Below are positions 10,099 through 18,585 of a stretch of 64,000 nt of DNA, in pieces. The notes under the pieces are model-generated. The model did not search any database. It was not told the origin of the DNA and saw only the letters and a list, made by a program, of their open reading frames with translations. The first letter of the stretch is position 1. Each line of letters begins with the position of its first letter. The stretch comes from an uncultured Bacteroidales bacterium (lineage in GTDB: Bacteria; Bacteroidota; Bacteroidia; Bacteroidales; UBA932). Location: positions 29,540-93,539 of the forward strand of contig UQYV01000007.1 of assembly GCA_900545245.1 (NCBI GenBank), read 5' to 3'. The position numbers and the translations under genes are program-made.

Positions 10099-10132
10099 TC
10101 GTCCCTTTGCGGAACAGATTGGTACAACAACT

Positions 10133-10219
10133 GGTGAGATGGGTGAGTGGCTGAAACCAGCAGTTTGCTAAACTGCCGAACTCGTTTGGGTTCCGGGGGT
10201 TCGAATCCCCCTCTCACCG
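10133..10219 (+). tRNA. tRNA-Ser (anticodon GCU)
   Basis: The acceptor arms GGTGAGA (10133-10139) and TCTCACC (10212-10218) pair fully, with discriminator G at 10219. The anticodon stem GCAGT/ACTGC (10160-10164, 10172-10176) holds the loop TTGCTAA with anticodon GCT at 10167-10169. A long variable arm and the GGTTCGAATCC T-loop complete a class II serine tRNA that reads AGC/AGU. The CCA end is not encoded, since CAG follows. Confidence 0.97.
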
Positions 10220-10231
10220 CAGGGTCAGAAG

Positions 10232-10263
10232 GCCGGCTAATTGCTTATTAGTCGGCTTTTCTT
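10232..10263 (+). terminator. Terminator after tRNA-Ser
   Basis: GCCGGCTAAT (10232-10241) pairs with ATTAGTCGGC (10247-10256) with one G-T wobble around a TGCTT loop, followed by TTTTCTT. Confidence 0.88.
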
Positions 10264-10323
10264 TGCATAGGGCCTGCTAGTTCGACGATATATTCATAAC
10301 TTGATAACATAAACTGATTTATT

Positions 10324-11553
10324 ATGAGAAAGAAACTTTTGAGAATCGCTCTTCTTGCCTCGGCAGTTTTTGCCTGCACTCCGAAGAATGACATCGTGAA
10401 CGACAACATCAGCTTTGCAGAGAAGCAACTTGCCGGGCTCATCGCCGAATCGGAAGAAGACGACACAGTCAGATTTCCTTCGACCGTCAAGGACGGCAAG
10501 GTGGTTTTTGTCCCGATGAGGGATTGGGTCAGCGGATTCTTTGCCGGGACGATGTGGTATATGTATGAGCTCACCGGCAACGAAGACTATGCGGTTCATG
10601 CCCAGAAGCAGACCGAGGCACTGAGAGACCTTCAGTATTTCACTTCCCACCACGACGTCGGTTTCATGGTCTACGACAGCTTCGGCAACGGGCTCAGACT
10701 CAAGAATATCCCCGGATATGACACGGTCGTTGTCAACACCGCGAAGTCTCTCGCCACCCGTTTCCGCCCGAACGCCGGCATCATCCAGTCCTGGGACGTC
10801 GTCGGAGGCTGGCAGAAGGAGAGGGGATGGAAGTGTCCGGTAATCATAGACAACATGATGAACCTCGAACTCCTTTTCCGCGCAAGCGAGATTTCCGGAG
10901 ACCCGACATTCCGCAACATCGCGATAACTCACGCCGACAAGACGCTTGAAAACCATTTCCGCAGCGACTACAGCAGCTACCATGTTGTTGACTACGACCC
11001 TGAGACCGGCGCTGTCCGCAGCCGCGAGACCGCACAGGGCGCAGGCGACGAGTCTCGCTGGTCAAGAGGCCAGTCTTGGGCGCTCTACGGCTACACCGCC
11101 ACCTACCGCTACACGAAAGAGCCGCGCTATCTTGAGCAGGCCAAGCATATCGCCGACTTTCTTGTTAATGAGAAGAATATGCCGGAGGATTTCGTCCCGC
11201 TTTGGGATTATGATGCCGTGGAATATGCCAAGGTGACGCCGGCGTATGAAAAATATGTGAATCAAAGAGACGCCTCTGCCGGCGCAATCATGGCATCTGC
11301 CCTCTATGAACTCTGGCAGTACACTAAGGACAGCAGCTACCTCAAGACCGCAGACAAGATTGTCACTTCCCTTTCTGCAGCCCCTTACCGCGCCGAACTC
11401 GGCACGAATGGCGGCTTCCTTCTCCAGCACTCAGTGGGCAGCATCCCTCACGGCAACAGCATCGACGTTCCGCTCAACTACGCCGACTACTACCTCCTCG
11501 AAGCCCTAGTCCGCAAACGTCACATCGAACGCGGCGAGAATCCCGTAGAGTAA
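10324..11553 (+). CDS. GH88-family unsaturated glucuronyl/galacturonyl hydrolase
   Basis: This 409-residue lipoprotein (lipobox ending FAC near residue 18) has the alpha/alpha-barrel signature of GH88 unsaturated uronyl hydrolases. VPMRDWVSGFFAGTMWYMYELTG covers about residues 63-85. The two expected catalytic aspartates are visible as D111 in SHHDVGFM and D176 in CPVIIDNMMN. SRWSRGQSWALYG (about residues 243-256) and the closing VPLNYADYYLLEAL also fit. It hydrates the 4,5-unsaturated uronic acid left at the end of lyase products and so frees the next sugar. This pairs logically with the heparinase-type lyase at 5249. It is separated from that operon by the tRNA and its terminators. I see no clear promoter box just upstream. 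Confidence 0.93.
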   Translation: MRKKLLRIALLASAVFACTPKNDIVNDNISFAEKQLAGLIAESEEDDTVRFPSTVKDGKVVFVPMRDWVSGFFAGTMWYMYELTGNEDYAVHAQKQTEALRDLQYFTSHHDVGFMVYDSFGNGLRLKNIPGYDTVVVNTAKSLATRFRPNAGIIQSWDVVGGWQKERGWKCPVIIDNMMNLELLFRASEISGDPTFRNIAITHADKTLENHFRSDYSSYHVVDYDPETGAVRSRETAQGAGDESRWSRGQSWALYGYTATYRYTKEPRYLEQAKHIADFLVNEKNMPEDFVPLWDYDAVEYAKVTPAYEKYVNQRDASAGAIMASALYELWQYTKDSSYLKTADKIVTSLSAAPYRAELGTNGGFLLQHSVGSIPHGNSIDVPLNYADYYLLEALVRKRHIERGENPVE

Positions 11554-11580
11554 CATTTCATCGATATTTAAGAAAGGGGC

Positions 11581-11710
11581 CGATAAAAAGTCCCGAATGG
11601 ACCGCGCCGGGGGCGCGAGATACCCCTAATAGGGGTCGCAGACATTAGTCTGCGGGGGTTAGGAAGTCCGGAGGAGGGAGAACAAAAGACTTTTTGGTCT
11701 CCCTCTTTTC
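11581..11710. repeat. Structured intergenic repeat (R1) ending in a terminator-like hairpin
   Basis: Three perfect hairpins stand in a row: CGCGCC/GGCGCG (11603-11617), ACCCCT/AGGGGT (11622-11636) and CGCAGAC/GTCTGCG (11637-11654). They are enclosed by AAAAAGTC (11585-11592) and GACTTTTT (11688-11695). A further hairpin pairs GAGGGAGA with TCTCCCTC around CAAAA-GACT-TTTTG and is followed by TTTT, which makes it terminator-like. Bases 11651-11708 recur in inverted orientation at 63943-64000 with 2 mismatches. No reading frame is evident. The rest of 11554-11748 holds nothing else I recognise. Confidence 0.8.
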
Positions 11711-11748
11711 TGACGACTTCATCAATGCGTCACCCTAAATCACCCATG

Positions 11749-12768
11749 TTACATGGCTCTTACCCTTTCCTGCAATTCCTCTATCCTGTGCATCAGATCA
11801 TCAAATTCCAGAGACTTCCCGTATATGAAGGCGCGTCTCATGTCTGCATAGTCGGCTTTCCAAGCATCAATTGACGATTCGGGGATTGTGAACTTGATTG
11901 CTGATGGTCTATGAAGGTCATAGTTGACATATTTCAGAGCATAGCATGATTTGCGGTGTTCGACTATTGCTTCATACAACGCTTTGTCCAACAATGCTTC
12001 TTTCCCATATTTTGTATCCATAAGTTTCTCTATGTCATAAAGATGGCGGGACATACGTAAATATCGTGGCCTTTCCTTCTGGAACTCTTCGGAGAGCAGG
12101 AATATTTTTTCTAAAAAAGTTCGTGTCGGCAAGACAGTCCTAACCTTGCAGCTCGTGCCGGAGTCTTCTCCTGCAAAACTTTCCTCAATTAGGGAATGTA
12201 TGTCCTTCAGCTCTGTCGGCTCATCCATGGAGAGGGCACTGATTTCAATCTTTACACGAGGAGGAATGTAGTTTATATAGTTTTCAATGATTGAAGGATA
12301 GTGTAGCAGGATGACCGTCGGGTCTTTATCGGAGTCTATCGTGTGCCATTCTCCATTCTTATCCTGCGCTTGTGTTACATTCTCTATGCGGAATCCAGAA
12401 ACGCCCATTTCTTTCAGTTTCGCATCCAACTGTGGTGAAAGTGTTTCGTGGATATAGGAACGCGCTGTCTTTCGCAGTTTCTCGCGCTGGCTCTTGCTGT
12501 TATTCTCGATGCCGAAGAACGAGCGGCTGATGGCCAGGTCTATGTCTTCGGAGAATCGTTCAATGAGGTTGAAACCTTTAGAAAGTGAAGTCCCACCCTT
12601 GAAAGTCAATGAATTGCAACAGTCTGTCAGGAATAGAGCTTTGAGGGTTGCCGTTACCCACCAGTCCTTTTCTATTGCCACCTGATTGATTCCCGGATGT
12701 CCTGATTCCGTTCGTTGCAACATGGCCAAACGGTCCGTCAAATTGTTGGTAATCCACAACTTCTCCAT
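11749..12768 (-). CDS. AbiEii/AbiGii-type nucleotidyltransferase toxin
   Basis: This 339-residue protein has the nucleotidyltransferase core of AbiEii toxins. Motif I is FKGGTSLSKGF (about residues 56-66). Motif II is RFSEDIDLAIS with the two metal-binding aspartates (D75, D77), and VKIEISAL follows further on. Family toxins are thought to transfer nucleotides to a cellular target (tRNA in characterised relatives) and to stop growth during phage infection. The AbiEi-like antitoxin gene ends 6 bases upstream in the same operon. The pair sits on the minus strand between two carbohydrate genes, which suggests acquisition. The start ATG (12766-12768) follows the antitoxin stop directly. Confidence 0.92.
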   Translation of the reverse strand: MEKLWITNNLTDRLAMLQRTESGHPGINQVAIEKDWWVTATLKALFLTDCCNSLTFKGGTSLSKGFNLIERFSEDIDLAISRSFFGIENNSKSQREKLRKTARSYIHETLSPQLDAKLKEMGVSGFRIENVTQAQDKNGEWHTIDSDKDPTVILLHYPSIIENYINYIPPRVKIEISALSMDEPTELKDIHSLIEESFAGEDSGTSCKVRTVLPTRTFLEKIFLLSEEFQKERPRYLRMSRHLYDIEKLMDTKYGKEALLDKALYEAIVEHRKSCYALKYVNYDLHRPSAIKFTIPESSIDAWKADYADMRRAFIYGKSLEFDDLMHRIEELQERVRAM

Positions 12769-12774
12769 ATTATT

Positions 12775-13380
12775 CTATTTGTTTAGCATTGGTTTTATAA
12801 TTCGTCTCATCCAGCCCGGCATCATCTCCACGTCCCTGATAAGACTGCTCCTGTCAGCTTCTTTTGACACAAGTTCACATATAATCTGCAATTCTTCGTC
12901 TCCCACATTTTCTTTTTTCAACTCTTTGAGAGCCTGCACCAGCAGGGCGGCCAATCGTGTTTTATAACAAAAATTTCTAGGAACGCCACGCTTCAGCACT
13001 ACCTGGCTATTGGCAAGCCTGACAATCCTTTCACTCCCTGTTGTCAGGTATATGTAGTTCATCGGCACTTGGGTTGAAAACCCCAATGCATTCATGGCTG
13101 TCATTCCCGATGGCAGCACCTGTGCATTGTCACGAACCGCGATTGCCTGGACAATTTTCTCCACTGATGGCAACACCAGTCCAAAATGACTCGTTCGTGG
13201 CTTTACATATATTCCCTGTGCAAGTTTATATAAAGTTCCGTCATGTGTCAGTTCCGTCAATATACTTCCGACAAACTCGGGGTGATATTCAGGAAAGTCT
13301 GAACGAAACAACACACTGTCCTCCGGAAGTTTCTCTATTCTGGACTTTAAAGTTGTTCTTTCTGAATCCATAACATCCAT
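12775..13380 (-). CDS. AbiEi-like antitoxin (DUF6088-type)
   Basis: This is a 201-residue protein with an N-terminal winged-helix part (DSVLFRSDFPEYHPEFVGSILTELTHDGTLYKLAQGIYVKP) of the type seen in AbiEi/DUF6088 antitoxins, described here in segments of that helix-turn-helix. It is followed by a mixed alpha/beta C-terminal part. The frame is open further upstream to 13425, but a TACCTTTG promoter box at 13413-13420 lies inside that extension. The start is therefore at 13380 or, less likely, 13371. Such antitoxins neutralise AbiEii and repress their own promoter. Gene order (antitoxin first) matches abiE operons. Confidence 0.85.
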   Translation of the reverse strand: MDVMDSERTTLKSRIEKLPEDSVLFRSDFPEYHPEFVGSILTELTHDGTLYKLAQGIYVKPRTSHFGLVLPSVEKIVQAIAVRDNAQVLPSGMTAMNALGFSTQVPMNYIYLTTGSERIVRLANSQVVLKRGVPRNFCYKTRLAALLVQALKELKKENVGDEELQIICELVSKEADRSSLIRDVEMMPGWMRRIIKPMLNK

Positions 13381-13412
13381 TAACCTTTGAAATTTTGTTA
13401 ATTTTTCCAAGG

Positions 13413-13443
13413 CAAAGGTATGCATTTATTTTTATCGATGAAA
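13413..13443 (-). promoter_or_regulatory. Promoter of the AbiE-type operon
   Basis: On the minus strand TACCTTTG (13413-13420) is preceded at 19 bases by TTTC, a near match to the TTTG -33 box (13440-13443). It places the transcription start just upstream of the 13380 start codon. Confidence 0.75.
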
Positions 13444-13467
13444 AACTAATTTGAATTTTATGTCTTT

Positions 13468-16065
13468 CTATTTGCCGAGCGTAAGTTTGACGCTGTGGCT
13501 GCCGGAGACGTATTTCTTAGGAGCACTGCCATCTGGGAGGAAGACTATGGCGGTGCTGCCTTCGGGGATGCTGAAATGCCATTTCCAGATGTCTCCGTCG
13601 TATTTCCATTCGCTTGTGATGAGCCCGGCGGCGGATTTGTAGGAGGCCTTCAAGAAGCCGAGGCGGCGGTCAGGGACTGGCTTCATGATGATGTGCCTGA
13701 ATCCCGGAGCCTCGGTGTCGGCCGCGATGCCTGCGGCGGTCTTCCAGAGCCATTCGCAGACGCAACCGTAGGCGTAGTGATTGAAGCTGTTCATGCCCTT
13801 GGGTCCCATTCCGCTCTCGATGGTGTAGCTGTTCCAGCGCTCCCAGATTGTGGTTGCCCCGTTATCGACGGAGTAGAGCCAGCTCGGATTCTTCCTTTGG
13901 AAGAGCAGGTTCCAGGCTATGTCGTCCATTCCGTTCTCCGAGAGGGTTGGCATCAGGATGGATGTGCCGAGGAAGCCCGTCTGGAGGCACATGTCGTGCG
14001 TCTCGAAGTTCTTTCTGAGACGCGCGGTCATGTTCTCCTTGGCCTTCCCCTCGACAAGGCCGTTCTTTAGGGCGAAGAGCGCCGGAGTCTGCATCGTGTT
14101 GAACACGGCGTTACGGAAGCTGCCGTCTGAGATGAGGAAGTTCTCCCGGAGGTAGGCCACAGCGTCGGCTGCCATTGCCTCGTATGCTTTCCAATCGCGC
14201 CCGGTGGCCTTTGCCATGTCGCGCATCATTGCAGCGTCAATAGCCCAATAGCTTGCCCCGAGATAGTCCCAGTACTCGTCATAGTCCTTCTTCAGCGTCC
14301 TTTTTCCTGAAGCATCCTTGTCGAACTTGGGAGCGTGGCTTTCAAGAGCCTCGTAGCTGAGCCAGTCCGCATATTGGTCGTTGCCGTTTTCCGCTGCGAG
14401 TGCCGCATGATCATATTTTGTCTCATTCACATGATTCATGAACCTTTCCATCGCTTCCCAGTTTTCATCAACAATAGAATTGTCTCCGAACTGTTTCCAG
14501 ACCACCCAAGGGACGATGACTCCGGCATCCGCCCAACCGACCCTCATCATTTCTGTCGGGGCCGCACCATATTGCCCGTAAGGAGCAACGCCAGGATAGC
14601 CTCCGAGTTCCGTCTGGGTGTCGCGTATATCGCGTGTCCATTTATGGAAGAATCGGTCGGTGTTGGCGAAGAACGAGCCTGTCTCCGCAAAAACCTGCGT
14701 GTCTGCGGTCCAGCCGAGACGCTCGTTTCTCTGTGGGCAGTCGGTGGGGATGGAAAGATAGTTAGAACGTTGTCCCCAGACAGTGTTGGAAATCAATTGG
14801 TTGATAAGGGCGTTACCGGTTGTGAGCGTGCCCGTTTCAAGTTCTTTTGTGATTGAACTTACAGGAAGCGTCACGATTGAGCGAATCTTAACCGGTGCTG
14901 TTGCGCTGACTGATGCGTAACGGTAGCCGAAGAAAGTGCTGCTCGGGTGGTAGGTGACATATCCCTTATCTGCTCCGAAGGTATAGATGAGTCGTATTCC
15001 GATTTTATGCGCCCGCAGGTTCTCCCTGTGTATGCTACCTTCAGGTCCGTCCATTCCGCGGCTCACCGCGCCGTTCCCGTCGTTGAGGATTTCCGAAGGT
15101 AGGAAGGTCAGAACCGTTCCTTCGGCCGCGCTGAACTCAAACTCCGGGATGCCGGCGGTGTTCTGCCCGAAATCGAGGACGAGGTTTTCGCCCGCCTCAA
15201 CGATCATTTCCTCACCCGGAGCATATTCTTTGGCAATCACTACTTTACCATATTCCTTTTCCCCCGCGTCCTCAACATCCTTCCAGACGTACGCCGCCTG
15301 CGGCTTGAGCGCAAGGTCGCGGCGAAGATAGACTTCTGCTCCGTCAGACGGGAATATGTTTCCCTTGAATTCGTCGAATTTCTCCGGCACTCCGAGTTTC
15401 TCCGGAGTGAGATAGCCCTGAGGTATGCGCGCATCATACTCCTCACCGTCAAAAATGGCGGCATGAGTCACCGGCCCCGCCACGCCAACTTTCCAGTCGG
15501 TGCAGTTTGTTCCGAAATTCTGTATTCTTCCGTCTGCGAAGGTGATCTGGAGAACTCCTCGAAAGGCGGGCTTGCTGCCAATCATTCCATCATTCCCGTA
15601 AGGGGTTATGATTTTGTCCGCCCACCATCCCGGAGTCGCCTGAGCGGAGAGACGGTTGACATCTCCGGCGCCTTTCTTGAACGACTCAGTGATGTCGTAG
15701 GTGAAGGAAAACCGTGTCTTCTCGTAGTGGGTGAATCCAGGTTTGAGAAATTCCTCGCCGACTTCGACACCGTTGATGAATATGCGATAGACTCCAAGCC
15801 CGGTAGTCATCCAGACCGCTTTTTTCACATTCTCCGGATTGGTCAAGTCACTGACAAACCAGCTTGCACCGTCTGCCGCCCTCTCATTGTTCCCCATTAT
15901 TGCTCCCTGTACGATGGGGGTATCCGCAGCGGCAATCCATTCTGACTCCTGCCAGAGCGAACTGTCAAGTGCTTCAGTGCGTGTTCCTGTGTTTTCTTCG
16001 CTTTTTTCTGTACAACTGATTACAGAAAGAGCAGCCACGATGGCGGCAGTGATTTTCCTGTTCAT
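13468..16065 (-). CDS. GH78-family alpha-L-rhamnosidase
   Basis: This 865-residue lipoprotein (lipobox VISC, Cys about 18) has the domain order of bacterial rhamnosidases. N-terminal beta-sandwich domains include VYRIFINGVEVGEEFLKPGFT (about residues 92-112). The alpha/alpha-barrel carries TDCPQRNERLGWTAD (441-455), with E448 as the likely general acid. MGPKGMNSFNHYAYG and the closing C-terminal sandwich follow. It removes alpha-linked L-rhamnose from glycans. It follows a GH3 gene on the same strand (77-nt gap containing a dyad) and they probably share a transcript. Rhamnose release fits a pectic or other uronic-acid/rhamnose glycan as the locus target. Confidence 0.94.
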   Translation of the reverse strand: MNRKITAAIVAALSVISCTEKSEENTGTRTEALDSSLWQESEWIAAADTPIVQGAIMGNNERAADGASWFVSDLTNPENVKKAVWMTTGLGVYRIFINGVEVGEEFLKPGFTHYEKTRFSFTYDITESFKKGAGDVNRLSAQATPGWWADKIITPYGNDGMIGSKPAFRGVLQITFADGRIQNFGTNCTDWKVGVAGPVTHAAIFDGEEYDARIPQGYLTPEKLGVPEKFDEFKGNIFPSDGAEVYLRRDLALKPQAAYVWKDVEDAGEKEYGKVVIAKEYAPGEEMIVEAGENLVLDFGQNTAGIPEFEFSAAEGTVLTFLPSEILNDGNGAVSRGMDGPEGSIHRENLRAHKIGIRLIYTFGADKGYVTYHPSSTFFGYRYASVSATAPVKIRSIVTLPVSSITKELETGTLTTGNALINQLISNTVWGQRSNYLSIPTDCPQRNERLGWTADTQVFAETGSFFANTDRFFHKWTRDIRDTQTELGGYPGVAPYGQYGAAPTEMMRVGWADAGVIVPWVVWKQFGDNSIVDENWEAMERFMNHVNETKYDHAALAAENGNDQYADWLSYEALESHAPKFDKDASGKRTLKKDYDEYWDYLGASYWAIDAAMMRDMAKATGRDWKAYEAMAADAVAYLRENFLISDGSFRNAVFNTMQTPALFALKNGLVEGKAKENMTARLRKNFETHDMCLQTGFLGTSILMPTLSENGMDDIAWNLLFQRKNPSWLYSVDNGATTIWERWNSYTIESGMGPKGMNSFNHYAYGCVCEWLWKTAAGIAADTEAPGFRHIIMKPVPDRRLGFLKASYKSAAGLITSEWKYDGDIWKWHFSIPEGSTAIVFLPDGSAPKKYVSGSHSVKLTLGK

Positions 16066-16085
16066 TCCGATGTTGACGCGATTTA

Positions 16086-16122
16086 CGCACCACCGATGGA
16101 ATCAAGTTCCGAAGGTGGTGCG
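16086..16122 (-). other. Hairpin between GH3 and GH78
   Basis: CGCACCACC (16086-16094) pairs with GGTGGTGCG (16114-16122), and inside it GGAA pairs with TTCC around a TCAAG loop. There is no T tract, so an mRNA-stabilising or processing element between the two operon genes is more likely than a terminator. Confidence 0.65.
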
Positions 16123-16142
16123 CGATGTTGAACTTTAATGAT

Positions 16143-18365
16143 TTACTTTGCTATGGTAAATATGCCCTTCAGGCTTGCGTGCGAATCATGTCCGATGAAA
16201 ACATCGAAATCGCCGGCTTCCTCGCCCCATGTTTTGTTCGCACGGAAGAACGAACGGGATTCCGGAGTGATGTCAAAGTCAACCGTCGCGGACTCACCGG
16301 CCTTGAGGGAAATCTTTTTGAAGCCCTTCAGCTCGCGGTCCGGCCGGGTGCGGCTGCCGATGACGTCACGGATGTAGAGCTGTGCAACTTCCTCGCCGTC
16401 GCGTTTGCCGACATTGCTGACTTTAACGCGCACTTTCACCGTTTCTCCGAGCTTTGCCTCCGGGTTGAGGACTTCAAGGTCGGAATAGGCGAACTCAGTG
16501 TAACTCAGGCCTTCACCAAAGGCAAATAGAGGCTCGTTAGGAGTGCGCATGTAGCGTGAGACATACTTCGCGTTGTTCGTTGGAGTTTTGCGCGGCCGTC
16601 CGGTGCTCTTTGCGTTGTAGTGGATAGGAACCTGACCGAGACAGAGCGGGAAGGTTATCGTCAGTCGTCCTGAAGGATTGTAGTCTCCGGAAACGATGTC
16701 CGCGAGAGCCATGCCTCCCATAATGCCAGGGTGCCACGTTACAAGCAGTCCCGTGGCGGCTTCTGTTTCCTCCGCGATGGTCATAGGACGGCCTGTCACG
16801 AGCAGAATCACAATTGGCTTGCCGGTGGCCTTCACAGCCTTAAAGAGTTCCTTCTGTGCGGAAGGAATGTCAATGTTTGCCATCGAGGCCGCTTCTCCGC
16901 TGTAGGCGTTAGGAAGTCCGAGTGTCATAAGGACTACATCTGCGCCACGAGCCGCTGCAACGGCTTTGGAAATGCCTCCCTCTATCGGGTCGAAGAAGTT
17001 GCAGCCCTTCTCGCACTTGATGTCGTTGTGAGGGAATTTTGCCTTCAAGCCTTCAAGGAAGCTTACCGGCTTGTTGTAGTCGGCAAATCCCGCCCAAGTT
17101 CCCGTCATCTCGCTGCGGGAGTTGGATGCCGGTCCGATGAGCGCAATCCTCTCACTACCCTTGAGCGGAAGGATATTTCCCTCGTTCTTGAGCAGAACCA
17201 TAGAACTGCGTGCCACCTTACGTGCGGTCTCAAGATACTCCGGAAGCCATGTTTCCTTTTCCCAACGGCCTTCACCGCCGTAGCGGAACGGGTCGTCGAA
17301 GAGACCGAGCTTGAATTTCACGGTGAGGATATCCTTGCACAGCCTGTCAATCTGAGCCTCGCTCACGCGGCCTTCCTTGACGAGTTCCTCTGCGAACTTG
17401 TAGTAGTCGCCATCGACCATATCCATATTCAGACCGGCGTTCAGCGCAAGTTCAGCAGCCTCTTTTTTGTCTGCCACCACACGGTGGTTAATCATCTCGT
17501 TTATCGAGCAATAGTCTGAAACGACAAATCCCTTGAACCCGAGTTCACCGCGCAGCAGATCTGTAAGCAGCCATTTGTTGCCGCTTGCCGGAATGCCGTC
17601 GAAGTCATTGAAAGACGACATCACGCTGAGTGCTCCGGCGTCGATGGCAGCCTTGTATGAAGGCAGGTGACGCTCACGGAACATCATCTCGGACATATCC
17701 ACCGTGTTGTAGTCCCTTCCTGCCTCGGCAGCGCTGTATGCCGCAAAATGCTTCACACATGAAAGGATGGTGTTGCCTGCGGAGAGGTCGTCTCCCTGAT
17801 AACCACGAACCATCGCGGCAGAGAGTTGTCCGGAAAGATAGGGGTCTTCACCCGAACCCTCGGAAACACGTCCCCAGCGTGGGTCAATCGCGACGTCGCA
17901 CATTGGAGAAAATGTCCATGCGAGTCCGAATGCCGTGGCTTCAGCGGCCGAAATCCTTGCGACTTCCTCCGTCATTGCAGGGTCCCACGAGCAGGAAATA
18001 CCGATGTTTTCCGGGAAAGTCGTGCGGCATCCGTGGATGATGTCGTGGCCGAAGAGAATAGGAATCCCGAGGCGTGAACTGTCTACGGCAAGTTTTTGAT
18101 ATTCAATAATCTCCTTTGGCGACCACGCGTTGAGCATGGATCCGCACATTCCTTCTTTAATTACATTTTTTACGTCAACGGGGCTTCCGTCAGGTCCTGT
18201 GACAATCGAATTTTTCGGCACAAACTGGCTAAGCTGCCCGATTTTCTCGGCGAGCGTCATTTTCGCCATAAGTTTCTCCGCCCTCAGCTCGTCGGCGTCC
18301 CTTTTTTCTGTGCAACCTACAGCCATAAGCGCGACTGCGGTCATTAATAAAAGTGTTTTCTTCAT
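16143..18365 (-). CDS. GH3-family beta-glycosidase lipoprotein
   Basis: This 740-residue protein has its lipobox at AVGC (Cys 18). The (beta/alpha)8 domain carries IDPRWGRVSEGSGEDPYL (about residues 160-177), CVKHFAAYSAAE (203-214) and the nucleophile motif GFVVSDY with D284. The alpha/beta-sandwich domain follows, then a C-terminal fibronectin III-like domain (LEVLNPEAKLGETVKVRVKVSNVG in part). The frame extends 27 codons further upstream, but the first signal peptide starts at MKKTLLLM (18365), so that start is chosen. Family members release beta-linked glucose, xylose or similar units from oligosaccharides. The gene leads the minus-strand GH3-GH78 operon and is divergent from the GH3 at 18586. 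Confidence 0.93.
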   Translation of the reverse strand: MKKTLLLMTAVALMAVGCTEKRDADELRAEKLMAKMTLAEKIGQLSQFVPKNSIVTGPDGSPVDVKNVIKEGMCGSMLNAWSPKEIIEYQKLAVDSSRLGIPILFGHDIIHGCRTTFPENIGISCSWDPAMTEEVARISAAEATAFGLAWTFSPMCDVAIDPRWGRVSEGSGEDPYLSGQLSAAMVRGYQGDDLSAGNTILSCVKHFAAYSAAEAGRDYNTVDMSEMMFRERHLPSYKAAIDAGALSVMSSFNDFDGIPASGNKWLLTDLLRGELGFKGFVVSDYCSINEMINHRVVADKKEAAELALNAGLNMDMVDGDYYKFAEELVKEGRVSEAQIDRLCKDILTVKFKLGLFDDPFRYGGEGRWEKETWLPEYLETARKVARSSMVLLKNEGNILPLKGSERIALIGPASNSRSEMTGTWAGFADYNKPVSFLEGLKAKFPHNDIKCEKGCNFFDPIEGGISKAVAAARGADVVLMTLGLPNAYSGEAASMANIDIPSAQKELFKAVKATGKPIVILLVTGRPMTIAEETEAATGLLVTWHPGIMGGMALADIVSGDYNPSGRLTITFPLCLGQVPIHYNAKSTGRPRKTPTNNAKYVSRYMRTPNEPLFAFGEGLSYTEFAYSDLEVLNPEAKLGETVKVRVKVSNVGKRDGEEVAQLYIRDVIGSRTRPDRELKGFKKISLKAGESATVDFDITPESRSFFRANKTWGEEAGDFDVFIGHDSHASLKGIFTIAK

Positions 18366-18400
18366 TGTATTATGATTTTTGTTATTGTCAACAGCGTCTG

Positions 18401-18408
18401 CAAAGATA
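18401..18408 (-). promoter_or_regulatory. Candidate -7 box for the GH3-GH78 operon
   Basis: TATCTTTG on the minus strand matches TAnnTTTG and lies 36 bases upstream of the chosen start at 18365. No clean TTTG is seen at the -33 spacing. The box lies inside the rejected N-terminal extension, which supports the later start. Confidence 0.55.
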
Positions 18409-18481
18409 GATATTATAAAGCAATAAGAATGTAAGGATATTTTCAAAAAATGACATAAAAACGTTGAATTTTGATTTTAAA

Positions 18482-18513
18482 TTTGTCTCGATTTGTCATA
18501 TTCCTTAATTTTG
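18482..18513 (+). promoter_or_regulatory. Promoter of the GH3-phosphatase operon
   Basis: TTTG (18482-18485), 20 bases, then TAATTTTG (18506-18513) on the plus strand. It is divergent from the 18365 gene; the 220-base intergenic region holds both promoters. Confidence 0.8.
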
Positions 18514-18585
18514 CAGAATTCGGGTTTATCTGATTCCGGTATCATATATTCCCGCATCCACGATAATTACAAAAACTGATAATAT

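Noticed and set aside
10133..10219. tRNA-Ser as an integration site for a mobile island
   Set aside because: No second copy of the tRNA 3' end, no integrase gene and no matching direct repeat is visible in the window.
16908..16920. 13-base match to repeat R1 (GTTAGGAAGTCCG) inside a GH3 gene
   Set aside because: It falls in conserved coding sequence (LGLPNAYS), has no flanking similarity to R1 and is most simply chance.
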